Source: Bacillaceae bacterium S4-13-56 (GTDB lineage Bacteria > Bacillota > Bacilli > Bacillales > JAWJLM01). Taken from it: a DNA stretch of 64,000 nucleotides. The notes below the pieces were generated by a model. It was not told the DNA's origin, searched no databases, and saw only the letters and a list, made by a program, of their open reading frames with translations. The stretch's first letter is position 1. The number at the start of each line of letters is the position of its first letter. The stretch spans positions 1-64,000 of the forward strand of contig JAWJLM010000012.1 of the NCBI GenBank assembly GCA_040191315.1, written 5' to 3'. Both the position numbers and the translations under genes were made by a program. Below are positions 45,049 through 53,771 of this stretch, in pieces.

Positions 45049-45972
45049 TTACACTCTTACTAAGAGCTCGTTTACTTTTTTCAAGAGCCAGTTCAAGAAT
45101 ACTGTAAAGATGACAATTAAGAAAATTAAAATCACACCAATTGCCGCTGCCATTCCCGGATTGTTCAATTGTACGAAATATTTCTCGATCAATACGCCCA
45201 AAATCGGATATGACGGTGCTAAGATATACGGGAAGATAAACTCTTTCCAAGCTTCGATTGAACGTAATACTAAAACCGAAGAAATAGCTGGGATTAATAG
45301 TGGAATTGTGATATACATGAACTGCCTTACACTATTTGCTCCCATTGTCTTAGCTGCTTCATATTGAGATTCATCAATTGATTGTAGACCTGCTAATAAA
45401 ATCAACATTGAAATCGGCGTATCACGCCATACCTTACCTAGGATAGATAATCCTATTGCAAGTGTTTCATTGTTTAGGAACGAAATTTCATAATCTACAA
45501 TTGCAGGAAACCAGCTATAGTCCCCCATAAGTAGGCTCGTTACATGTCCACCTTTGGAGAATAGTAACAATAGCGTTGCTGTCGTAACAATGGTTGGAAT
45601 TGCAAGGGGTAATAGAAAAATACTTCGTACAATTCCTCTTCCTTTAAAACTTTTGTTGACAATTATTGCTGTCACAAGACCAGTTATAAGTTGAAGAGGG
45701 GTGGAAATGATAACAAACACAAAAGTTCGAGAAAATGCATCTTTAAATTCTTCACTACTCGTTAAATCTACAAAGTTTTGTAAGGTTGGACTGGTTTCTA
45801 CCATTCCCCCAACATACGTTGTTAAAGACATCTGTAAAATAAAGAAAACGATAATTAGAAAAAACGCTAATATATAGAGAAAGCCTGGTATTAACGTAAG
45901 AAGCAAAAAGCTATTCTTTTTGATCTTATTAACGAAGCTTCGTTTTTCTTCATTTTTTTCTGATAGACCCAT
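45049..45972 (-). CDS. Sugar ABC transporter permease (MalF-like)
   Basis: Membrane subunit, 307 residues, six likely membrane segments after a short charged N-terminus (residues 1-18). EAA loop YEAAKTMGANSVRQFMYITI. It follows the binding-protein gene after a hairpin at 46003-46028. Confidence 0.93.
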   Translation of the reverse strand: MGLSEKNEEKRSFVNKIKKNSFLLLTLIPGFLYILAFFLIIVFFILQMSLTTYVGGMVETSPTLQNFVDLTSSEEFKDAFSRTFVFVIISTPLQLITGLVTAIIVNKSFKGRGIVRSIFLLPLAIPTIVTTATLLLLFSKGGHVTSLLMGDYSWFPAIVDYEISFLNNETLAIGLSILGKVWRDTPISMLILLAGLQSIDESQYEAAKTMGANSVRQFMYITIPLLIPAISSVLVLRSIEAWKEFIFPYILAPSYPILGVLIEKYFVQLNNPGMAAAIGVILIFLIVIFTVFLNWLLKKVNELLVRV

Positions 45973-46002
45973 AAACGATCCTCCATTCCAAAAGATTAAT
46001 TG

Positions 46003-46028
46003 GAAAGAGGGAACGTGCTCCCTCTTTC
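46003..46028 (-). terminator. Hairpin between binding-protein and permease genes
   Basis: GAAAGAGGGA (46003-46012) pairs with TCCCTCTTTC (46019-46028), 6-base loop. It should raise the amount of binding protein relative to the membrane subunits. No clear T run. Confidence 0.7.
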
Positions 46029-46044
46029 ACCATTAATCATCGTG

Positions 46045-47505
46045 TTACTTGCTTAATTCTTGTGACTTAGGGCCATAAACCTCAGTAATCCCTTGATTTA
46101 CTGTGTATTTTTCATCAACTACAATGTCATACCATGCATCTAAATACAATTGTACATATTCAGGCCATACTGTTACTTGAGGCATTTTTTGAACGCCTTC
46201 CTCCACTTGAAGGTTTGCTACATCAAATACTTCTTGCATCCATTCTTCAGCAAATGTACCGCCAAGGTCTTCTACGATATCATTACGAATTGGCATCATA
46301 CCAAATTGTTGTGCTTCTGCTTTATGGTTTTCTGCATTTGTAATCCAACGAGCTAATTCATAAGAAAGTTCTGCATCTGGAGTTGATTGTGGAATACCCC
46401 ACCAGAATCCTGCTAGTTGAGATCCGTGTGAGCCTTCACGAACTGGTTGACCATTTTCAAGGTCTAGTGATACACCTTTAGGCATAATTGCTAATCCCAT
46501 GTCATCTGGATTTGCCAAATAACCAGTCATACTTGGGTCAGATCCACCGTGTATAAAGAAAGCATCGATTTGGTGCATAAAAGCTAAATATACTTTACCG
46601 TTAGCCATTGCTTGCCAGATTCCACCACCTGACCAACCTTCTTCCCACATACCTGGGTTATATAGATTATTGTTTTTCATGAATACTTCCCATTGGAACA
46701 TATCCCTTACTGGTTGTGAATTCATATCAAGTACATCTTCTGGAGTTCCACCTGCTTGGTATACCTTTGTTACAAGCTCCGTTGTTGTTCCTTCATATTT
46801 CTGTGCGCGGTGTGCGATTCTTGGCTCTGTTGAACCATCATACTCTGTGTTTGACCAGTAATATCCTACAACAGCAAGGTCGTACCAATCCCATTCGTTT
46901 GGATCTGCTTCAAGTGCATAATCTGCAGGAAGCCCAACACTATTTTCAGCTTTAAACATTGATTCAATATCGCCTTCAAACTTTGACCAGTTGTCTACTG
47001 CGTCTTGCACCTTAGACTTCACATAAAGCAATGTGTTTGTTTCAATTTTTCTTGGGATATAGTATGGTTTCCCGTTAATAGTTCCCATTTCAATAGAGAT
47101 ATCTGTGTACTCTTTTAAATCTTCTTTTACTTTTTCACCAGCTGCAGTTTCAAGGTCCATCATTAATCCTTTTTCCACAAATGGTACTAAGTCAGAGTGT
47201 AAAGTTTTAATAAGTCCGATTGTGTTCTTGTCTTTGTCAAGCTTTAGAACGTTCTCTAAATCAACACCAGACTCATACGTACGAACATTAACGTTTACCC
47301 CATATTCCTTTTCAAAGCCTTTTATAATGTTTTCTCTAAACCACTTATCTTGTGCTTCCATCATACGGATGTACAGAGTAATTTCATCAGTTTTGAATTC
47401 TTCGCCCGTGTCTTTTGAAGCATTTGAATTGTCACTGCCTGAACAACCAGCTAAAATCCCAACTAAAAGCATTGCAGTCATTATGATTGAAAATAACTTT
47501 TTCAT
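46045..47505 (-). CDS. Sugar-binding lipoprotein of the glycerate-glycoside cluster
   Basis: Extracellular receptor, 486 residues, longer than most CUT1 binding proteins. Lipobox LVGILAGCSGS (Cys21), Ser/Asn/Asp linker, then TDEITLYIRMMEAQDKWFRE and a long C-lobe with several Trp-rich stretches (ADPNEWDWYDLAVVGYYWSN, MWEEGWSGGGIWQAM), as expected for sugar stacking. It lies 21 bases after the glycerate kinase gene, so uptake and kinase are co-transcribed. The ligand is inferred to be glucosylglycerate or a mannosyl derivative. Confidence 0.9.
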   Translation of the reverse strand: MKKLFSIIMTAMLLVGILAGCSGSDNSNASKDTGEEFKTDEITLYIRMMEAQDKWFRENIIKGFEKEYGVNVNVRTYESGVDLENVLKLDKDKNTIGLIKTLHSDLVPFVEKGLMMDLETAAGEKVKEDLKEYTDISIEMGTINGKPYYIPRKIETNTLLYVKSKVQDAVDNWSKFEGDIESMFKAENSVGLPADYALEADPNEWDWYDLAVVGYYWSNTEYDGSTEPRIAHRAQKYEGTTTELVTKVYQAGGTPEDVLDMNSQPVRDMFQWEVFMKNNNLYNPGMWEEGWSGGGIWQAMANGKVYLAFMHQIDAFFIHGGSDPSMTGYLANPDDMGLAIMPKGVSLDLENGQPVREGSHGSQLAGFWWGIPQSTPDAELSYELARWITNAENHKAEAQQFGMMPIRNDIVEDLGGTFAEEWMQEVFDVANLQVEEGVQKMPQVTVWPEYVQLYLDAWYDIVVDEKYTVNQGITEVYGPKSQELSK

Positions 47506-47526
47506 GAAGGTTTTCCTCCTAATATT

Positions 47527-48705
47527 TTATATTTTTAAAGTGTTTATAACTTTAAATCCTGAGTTATTTGTGATTCTTCCTAATTCAATCGCTTTCATTA
47601 ATCTTCTTGCAGCACGTTCAAGTAATTCCTCACCCGTTCCCATTGAATCATTCAGAGTCATAACTTGGTCAACAATTGGTGACACTAGGTGTATTCCCTC
47701 TTGCTTTAAGGATGACATATCACCTTCAAACTGACCTGTAAAAACAACAACTGGTACATGGTACTTTGCTGCAATTCTTGCGATTCCCACCGGGGCCTTA
47801 CCATTTAACGATTGTGTATCGAACTTTCCTTCTCCGGTAATCACTATGTCTGCCGTTTTGATGTGATGTTCAAGATTACTGGCTTCCGCAATTAACTCAA
47901 ACCCACTTCTCATCTCAACTTTTAAAAACGATTGTAATGAATAACCAAAACCACCCGCAGCGCCACTTCCAGGTGAATCAATTTCATTTTTCGATACTGT
48001 TCTGTTTACAACTGAAGCATAATGCTCCATGTTTTTCTCGAATTCTTCAAGTTTCTCATTTTGAATGCCCTTTTGCGGCCCAAAAACATAGACAGCGCCA
48101 TTTTTTCCTAGTAACGGGTTTGTTACATCTGATGCAATCGTGATTTCTACTTCATGTAGGTTTTGGTATAGCTGTGAACAATCTATTGATTGGACATTCC
48201 CCAAACAATCTCCGCAACCTTTTAGAGGTTGATGATTTTCGTCGTAAAATTTTACACCAAGTGCTTGCAAAAACCCTGTACCCGCATCGACAGTTGCGCT
48301 GCCACCAAGACCAATCAAGATTTTCTTGGCTCCTCGTTTTAACGCACTTTTAACGAGTTGGCCTGTCCCAAACGTTGAGGCTTTAAGAGGATTTTTCTCA
48401 GTTTCAGAAAGCAACGGCAATCCGGATGCGGAAGCGGTTTCAATAATTGCTGTTTTACTTTCTTCAATCCAGCCATATGCTGCTTCGATACTTCGCCCTA
48501 ATGGATCCTCGACCCATTCAATCACCCTTTCACCATTCATGAATGTTAAAAAGGCTTCTACTGTACCTTCTCCACCATCAGCTACTGGTATCTTGATTGT
48601 CTCTATGTCACTATTTTCTTGCTTGATGCCATCTTCAATTTTGGCCGCAGCACTCGTACTTGGCACCGACCCTTTAAAGGAATCAGGTGCAATGACAATT
48701 TTCAT
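47527..48705 (-). CDS. glxK: Glycerate 2-kinase (GlxK/GarK family)
   Basis: ATP-dependent phosphorylation of D-glycerate to 2-phosphoglycerate, which enters glycolysis. From the ATG seven bases after AAAGGAGA it has 392 residues, a typical length. Family motifs: MKIVIAPDSFKGS at the start, VADGGEGTVEAF, GLGGSATVDAGTGF (nucleotide loop), and ADIVITGEGKFDTQSLNGK. An upstream in-frame stretch (to 48810) lacks family sequence and is not included. It is first in the importer unit; a putative operator is at 48860-48890. Confidence 0.95.
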   Translation of the reverse strand: MKIVIAPDSFKGSVPSTSAAAKIEDGIKQENSDIETIKIPVADGGEGTVEAFLTFMNGERVIEWVEDPLGRSIEAAYGWIEESKTAIIETASASGLPLLSETEKNPLKASTFGTGQLVKSALKRGAKKILIGLGGSATVDAGTGFLQALGVKFYDENHQPLKGCGDCLGNVQSIDCSQLYQNLHEVEITIASDVTNPLLGKNGAVYVFGPQKGIQNEKLEEFEKNMEHYASVVNRTVSKNEIDSPGSGAAGGFGYSLQSFLKVEMRSGFELIAEASNLEHHIKTADIVITGEGKFDTQSLNGKAPVGIARIAAKYHVPVVVFTGQFEGDMSSLKQEGIHLVSPIVDQVMTLNDSMGTGEELLERAARRLMKAIELGRITNNSGFKVINTLKI

Positions 48706-48859
48706 ATTATTCTCTCCTTTTGTCGGCCGTAGAGTCAGTAGTTTCCTCATAAATCTTGATAGAGAATGTCGTTTCCTGCATCTCCATTTTTTATGCGCAC
48801 ATGTTAGCACTTAACTTGTACATACAATTTGACTGGCTTGCTATTATCATACAAAACTA

Positions 48860-48890
48860 TAAAAGCGTTTTCTATGTTACTCATAACAAA
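48860..48890. promoter_or_regulatory. Shared motif upstream of the glycerate kinase unit
   Basis: The block holds CTATGTTACTCATAACAAA (48872-48890), preceded by TAAAAGCGTTTT. It matches 52267-52297 at 26 of 31 positions. The core GTTA-N4-TAAC is an inverted repeat. It is about 155 bases upstream of the kinase start. Likely site for the CdaR-type regulator. Confidence 0.55.
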
Positions 48891-48958
48891 GTTAACACAG
48901 GAATTTTTGTTACAGAGAACATAAATACCGGTCTTATTATTTAAAAAACCTCCTACGC

Positions 48959-50311
48959 TTATGCGAAAAGAGGTTTCATAACACTTTCTAAATATTGTTG
49001 TAATGCCTCATAGGAATAATATCTTTTGCCGAGTTCAAAATTATGGTCTGTACAAGTTTGATAAAGCGTTGGATCGGTTAAAATCCTAACAATTTCTTGT
49101 GCTGCTTGCACCACCTTATCAGCTGGCACCTCAATTAAGCCGTTTGAAGCCACGGTATGTTGACCACCCAAACTTGTAAACATAAACTCCTTATCTGCTA
49201 TGTCTGTTTGAAAGACAGGATATTCATAGATTACAATTGGTTTTTTCGCGAAAACTCCTTCTAACAGCTGATTTCCCCAACCTTCTAAAATACTTGGATA
49301 TGTGATAAAATCCGCAATCACGTATGCATCCCAGAGTGAGTAAATCTTAAGCTGGTTTTCCAATCTTCGTGAATGGTCAACTCGTTCATTTACAAAACGG
49401 ATATCCACATCAAGTTGGTTGGCTTTCTTTTTCAATAATTCCAGATACCTAGGCATTGATTCAGGTAATCCCGCTAGAACATAAACTACCTTTGTAGTTG
49501 GAATAATTTTCTTGCCATTATAGAGCTTTTTTCCAACCATCCCTTTCACTTGGCGTTGGATTTCAGATACAACATCTATTCCGAGCTCAATTGCTTTTCG
49601 TTCTGTAATACGAGTTGCCTGTAAGATTATGATATCGTCTTCATCAAGCCCAAGCGTTTCCCTTATATCATAGTTATAATCGTCAACTATCCATCGTTTA
49701 CCATCAAAGTCAAATACATTCGGAACAACCTTAGATGAAATGCCTCGTCGTTCTATTAATTCATCTTGTGCAATTTTGTTAATCACGACATGGTTCACAT
49801 TGTCTAATGCTGGCGGAAAATATTGTTCTAACCAGTCATTGATAAATGAGCAAGTTGGAGTACTATAGCGCTCCCTTTCCCAGTAAAAATCATGATGATG
49901 ACAAAGATACGTAATATTCATCTTTTCAGCTACATGATAAAATGCAATCGCTGCAGGCAATCCCCACCCCAACGATAAGATATTATTTGGAATGAGCACG
50001 TCGATTTTTTCATTCTCTATAAATTTCATTAACTTTTGTTCTATTTTTGAAGTAAATAGAAGGATATCGTTCTTAAAGGACTCCTCATCTTCATAATCCA
50101 TCAATCGATCATAGGCATTATATACAAACTTATTATTTAACGGGTGCATGTAATAAAGCTCCTCAATTACATACGCGGATGTTTGCCCTCCACTTCCTGC
50201 CAAAAAGAGTACCTCATGCCCCATCTTTTCAAGTGCAAGCTTCCATTTTTCCATTTCTAACGACACACCATCTGTTTCCCCAACTCGAAAATGAGCCAAT
50301 GCAATTTTCAC
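48959..50311 (-). CDS. GT4-family glycosyltransferase, candidate mannosylglucosylglycerate synthase
   Basis: Retaining glycosyltransferase of GT-B fold, 450 residues. N-terminal acceptor half starts KIALAHFRVGETDGVSLEME; C-terminal donor half has ILQATRITERKAIELGIDV and the E-x7-E-like motif YPSILEGWGNQLLEGVFAKK. HHHDFYWERERYS is a striking acceptor-side stretch. It is between the phosphorylase and glycerate kinase genes, 19 bases downstream of the former. In GT4, mannosylglucosylglycerate synthases are known, so this is a reasonable candidate. An enzyme acting in reverse or making a storage or compatible solute are alternatives. Confidence 0.8.
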   Translation of the reverse strand: MKIALAHFRVGETDGVSLEMEKWKLALEKMGHEVLFLAGSGGQTSAYVIEELYYMHPLNNKFVYNAYDRLMDYEDEESFKNDILLFTSKIEQKLMKFIENEKIDVLIPNNILSLGWGLPAAIAFYHVAEKMNITYLCHHHDFYWERERYSTPTCSFINDWLEQYFPPALDNVNHVVINKIAQDELIERRGISSKVVPNVFDFDGKRWIVDDYNYDIRETLGLDEDDIIILQATRITERKAIELGIDVVSEIQRQVKGMVGKKLYNGKKIIPTTKVVYVLAGLPESMPRYLELLKKKANQLDVDIRFVNERVDHSRRLENQLKIYSLWDAYVIADFITYPSILEGWGNQLLEGVFAKKPIVIYEYPVFQTDIADKEFMFTSLGGQHTVASNGLIEVPADKVVQAAQEIVRILTDPTLYQTCTDHNFELGKRYYSYEALQQYLESVMKPLFA

Positions 50312-50330
50312 GTTATCACCCCTTGTTGAA

Positions 50331-52052
50331 TTATGCTTTTAGCCATAAGACTTGATATGGCACAATTTCAATGTTAATAATTCCATCTTTATTTTCTACT
50401 TTTTTACCTGATACTAAATCGGTTAAGTTCTTACCCTTTTCAATACGAACTGATTCCTGAATAAATACAGTTTCGTTTGATACATTGATTAGCACCACAA
50501 CTTCTTCTTGCTCATCTAAGGATGTACGCTTAATTGAAAATAAACGCTCGTCTAAAAACAGTACCTCTTGAAGGGCATTTGGATGAAAAGCCTTCTGTGA
50601 TTTGCGGAGTGAAATCATCTTTTTAAACTGAGAGAAAATAAGTGAACGAACAGATTCTGGTTGCTTTAACTCTTCCTCTAGCTGAGTTCTATTTAATTTT
50701 TCTCGGTTAATGGAACGGTAGCGTCCCGTTTCCTCCACACCCTTCAAATCATTACCTGACCCTAGAAGACTGTGGATATAAATTCCTGGAACACCCATCA
50801 TCGATAATAAAATGGATTGTGCCGCAATAAGGCGAGCTACCTTTGTTTCATTACTATCATTAACGCTAGATAATGCTTCAAGATAGTTGATGTTTAACTC
50901 ATAAGGACTTTTCGTACCATCTCCATTGTCCTTATAGGATACAAACCCTCCGTTTTCTGTAACTTTCTCAAGCATGCCTTGCACTTCTTCGACTGTTAAA
51001 ATTCCTTCAACAGGACGAACTCCAATTCCATCATGTGACGCAAGAAAATTGAAGAAGGTCGTTTGCTCAGATGTTGGTTCCAATGAATCAGCCCACTTTA
51101 ATAATTGAGTTGCATTTCCATTGTGGAACGAGAACAAAGTTAGTGGTGGTAACGGGAATTGATACACCATTTGCGCTTCATTGTATCCATTACCAAAATA
51201 GCTAATATTGTCTTGATGAGGTACGTTTGTCTCTGTAATTAAGATTGTACCTGGTACAACTTCATCAAGTACCTTACGATAAATTTGAATAATCTTATGT
51301 GTTTCTTCTAAATGAATACAATTGCTTCCTAATTTTTTCCACATAAAGCCAATTGCGTCAAGACGAATGAATCGCGCACCTGTTTTTGCATACATGATTA
51401 ATAGTTCAAGAATTTCTAAAAAGACCTTTTCATTTTCAAAATTTATATCAATTTGATCATCGCTAAAGGTTGTCCAAATATATTTCGGACCTTTACTTGT
51501 TTCAAATTTTGTTAATAATGGTAAAGCTCGAGGTCTTGTAACCTTACTGTAGTCTGCATTTGGGTCTGCTTCAATAAAATAGTTTTCATATTCTGGGTTA
51601 CCCTTTACGTACTCTTGGAACCACTCGCTATGCTGAGAGATATGATTAATAACAGCATCAAACATTAAATCAAAATGGTTCGAAAGCCTCTTAATATCAT
51701 CCCAATTTCCAAGTTCAGGATTCACTTCTTTATAATCAATTACAGAAAATCCGTCATCAGAGGAGTACGGATAAAATGGCAAAATATGAACCGCACTTAT
51801 TTCTTCTTTTGCATGGGTGACTAGAAATTCATCTAGAGTTTGAAGAGGAGTTTTTCCATCTTCTTTAATGGAATCCCCATAGGTAATTACCATAATATCC
51901 TTTTCATCAATCCATTTATTATTGAAAGTTTCTTTTTCAATATACTTATCTTTCAGCTTTTCAATCTGGCTGTTTATTCGCTGAGCCTTCTCATTTCCAT
52001 ACACAAACGTTAATTTTTCTAGTATTTCATTGCTGTTTTTCACATAAATCAT
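50331..52052 (-). CDS. GH13_18 phosphorylase, likely glucosylglycerate phosphorylase
   Basis: Intracellular enzyme, 573 residues, of the sucrose phosphorylase subfamily of GH13. Nucleophile Asp232 in RFIRLDAIGF, acid/base Glu274 in LITETNVPHQDNISYFGNG, third Asp341 in NFLASHDGIG. The ETNVPH loop is that of glucosylglycerate and sucrose-6-phosphate phosphorylases rather than of sucrose phosphorylase. Neighbouring glycerate kinase and CdaR genes favour glucosylglycerate: glucosylglycerate plus phosphate gives glucose-1-phosphate plus glycerate. Specificity cannot be proved from motifs. Confidence 0.88.
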   Translation of the reverse strand: MIYVKNSNEILEKLTFVYGNEKAQRINSQIEKLKDKYIEKETFNNKWIDEKDIMVITYGDSIKEDGKTPLQTLDEFLVTHAKEEISAVHILPFYPYSSDDGFSVIDYKEVNPELGNWDDIKRLSNHFDLMFDAVINHISQHSEWFQEYVKGNPEYENYFIEADPNADYSKVTRPRALPLLTKFETSKGPKYIWTTFSDDQIDINFENEKVFLEILELLIMYAKTGARFIRLDAIGFMWKKLGSNCIHLEETHKIIQIYRKVLDEVVPGTILITETNVPHQDNISYFGNGYNEAQMVYQFPLPPLTLFSFHNGNATQLLKWADSLEPTSEQTTFFNFLASHDGIGVRPVEGILTVEEVQGMLEKVTENGGFVSYKDNGDGTKSPYELNINYLEALSSVNDSNETKVARLIAAQSILLSMMGVPGIYIHSLLGSGNDLKGVEETGRYRSINREKLNRTQLEEELKQPESVRSLIFSQFKKMISLRKSQKAFHPNALQEVLFLDERLFSIKRTSLDEQEEVVVLINVSNETVFIQESVRIEKGKNLTDLVSGKKVENKDGIINIEIVPYQVLWLKA

Positions 52053-52266
52053 CCTTTAGGAAAGTTTTTTATAAGATACCTATTCTCTACTCATTGATAC
52101 GTTTTTCTGCTGGATGGTTTCAGAAGCGTTCTTTAAAAAGTTAGGGCCAATCATCCCATTTTTATATACATCTTCGGCTATTCCTCTGCAGATATTTTTA
52201 ATATTACTGAAGATGGGAGCCTTTGATTGTCCTCCCATGATTAGTTTCCTTCATTTTACACAAATA

Positions 52267-52297
52267 TAAAAACGGTTACTATGTTACTCAAAACAAA
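52267..52297. promoter_or_regulatory. Shared motif upstream of the phosphorylase unit
   Basis: Contains CTATGTTACTCAAAACAAA (52279-52297) preceded by TAAAAACGGTTA. It is 215 bases upstream of the phosphorylase start and matches 48860-48890. GTTACT occurs twice in it. Confidence 0.55.
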
Positions 52298-52326
52298 AAA
52301 ACCTTATTTGATTTAAGGTTTTTTGT
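52294..52326 (-). terminator. Terminator after the CdaR-type regulator gene
   Basis: AAACCTTA pairs with TAAGGTTT, A and T runs on both sides, so it works in either direction. It lies about 57 bases past the regulator stop and overlaps the edge of the shared motif. Confidence 0.75.
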
Positions 52327-52382
52327 TATTTGTAACAATGGATTCTAGAATAAAATCGGATTATGCTAAAGTTGTACTTTCA

Positions 52383-53573
52383 TTAACTTTCAATCAAGTA
52401 AAAGGAAAGTGCTACATTAAGGAGAACACCATCTTGAAACTTCCTAGGATCATACCCTGTCAGTTCTTTTATCTTTTTTAATCGATACTGAACTGTGTTC
52501 TTGTGAACAAATAACTTGTCAGCTGTTTCGTTAATTGATTGGTTGCAACGGAAAAAGACATCTGCTGTTTCTAGTAATTGTTCCATTTCTGGTTGCTCTC
52601 TTATTCGAAGTATCCTTTCAATAAAGTCATATCTCGATTCCGGTGAAATTTCTTCAATGAATGATTCTAATCCCAACTGGTCATAGAACTCTATCTTATT
52701 ATTTTTACTCGCTATCTTTGCTGCTCTCTTCGCTTCATTAAAAGACTTAGGTAGACCATTCATCTCTGAGTGATATCTACCAATCCCAATCGATGTTTCA
52801 ATTCCATGTTTTTCTTTCAATTTCGTTCTGATTTGCTCTAATCGATATACAATCATTTCTTTTTGGATTTTACTATCGAGATGAGGGTCTATCGTTAACA
52901 GGACTACATATTTTGAACTTCCTGACGGAATAACGATATCTTGTTTTTCATATTTTAACTGCCCCTCAATTGTTTTCTGTATGGTAAGGCGGTATTTTTG
53001 AATTTCCAGCTCCCCTTCTACATTTGCATTCGCACTTTTAAGCTTATTGTAGATAAGATCATTAAAATCTTTGAGATTAATTAAAACACCAACCCTTGGT
53101 AAATGGACATTTATCCCAAGAATCCAACCTCTTGCAGCAAATAACTTGTCATTTTCCCAGTTTGCAGAAATCCATTCTTCAATGAAGAATTCTTTAGCCC
53201 TCTCCTCAAGATCAGTCTGCTCCTCAAGGTAAGCTTCCTTTAGTAGGATCTCCGTCATTTTCTTAATTACCTTACCAAATGGTTCAATTTCTTCTTCTTG
53301 ACCTGTTACCCCAATTACACCTACAACTTGTTGGTTTAAAAAAACTGGAAAATTGATACCCGGCTTAACACCTTTTTCTATATCGATATCTTTTATCACT
53401 ACTGTCTTCTTCGTTTGGACAGCTTGCAAGGCACCTTCATGGACCGTTCCAATACGCGTTTTGTCTATACTCGCAATAATAACTCCGGCTTCATTCATAA
53501 AGTTAATATTCCGCTGAATGATATTTTCCATCTCTTCTACTATAGATTGAGCATAATCCGACGATATGGACAT
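52383..53573 (-). CDS. CdaR-type transcriptional regulator
   Basis: Sugar-diacid-recognition regulator, 396 residues. N-terminal domain (about 1-135) begins MSISSDYAQSIVEEMENIIQ and has GVIIASIDKTRIGTVHEGA, the putative sugar-diacid recognition domain. C-terminal PucR-type HTH: CNQSINETADKLFVHKNTVQ (about 335-390). In enterics CdaR senses glycerate-type acids and turns on glycerate kinase genes, which fits the kinase 4 kb away. It is upstream of the cluster and on the same strand, with its own terminator. Confidence 0.92.
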   Translation of the reverse strand: MSISSDYAQSIVEEMENIIQRNINFMNEAGVIIASIDKTRIGTVHEGALQAVQTKKTVVIKDIDIEKGVKPGINFPVFLNQQVVGVIGVTGQEEEIEPFGKVIKKMTEILLKEAYLEEQTDLEERAKEFFIEEWISANWENDKLFAARGWILGINVHLPRVGVLINLKDFNDLIYNKLKSANANVEGELEIQKYRLTIQKTIEGQLKYEKQDIVIPSGSSKYVVLLTIDPHLDSKIQKEMIVYRLEQIRTKLKEKHGIETSIGIGRYHSEMNGLPKSFNEAKRAAKIASKNNKIEFYDQLGLESFIEEISPESRYDFIERILRIREQPEMEQLLETADVFFRCNQSINETADKLFVHKNTVQYRLKKIKELTGYDPRKFQDGVLLNVALSFYLIES

Positions 53574-53771
53574 GGTAACACCTCATTCTTTAATGCTAAT
53601 ATGGTAAAAATCAAAGTATAGATAATTACACTGTTATTTTATCTTATTAACACAACTTTTGCACTTTAGTATCCTTGACCCAAACAGTCAGCCCTCTAGG
53701 CAAAAGAGACGCTCCCCTTAAGATAGCGAAATCGAACAACTCCAAGCAACTACTTAAATCTGTATTTAAAC

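Noticed and set aside
44900-45367. 155-codon plus-strand frame
   Set aside because: Antisense shadow of the two permease genes; composition is that of a reversed membrane protein.
47105-47734. 209-codon plus-strand frame
   Set aside because: Antisense to the binding-protein and glycerate kinase genes, both of which have clear family motifs.
48706-48810. N-terminal extension of glycerate kinase
   Set aside because: 35 basic residues without family similarity, while a strong ribosome site precedes the internal ATG.
48860-48890. CcpA (cre) site upstream of glycerate kinase
   Set aside because: AAGCGTTTTC has the CG core but lacks the outer TG/CA; the motif matches the 52.3-kb copy better than the cre consensus.
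50331-52052. Plain sucrose phosphorylase
   Set aside because: The ETNVPH loop and the adjacent glycerate kinase fit glucosylglycerate or sucrose-6-phosphate phosphorylases better; sucrose was not excluded.
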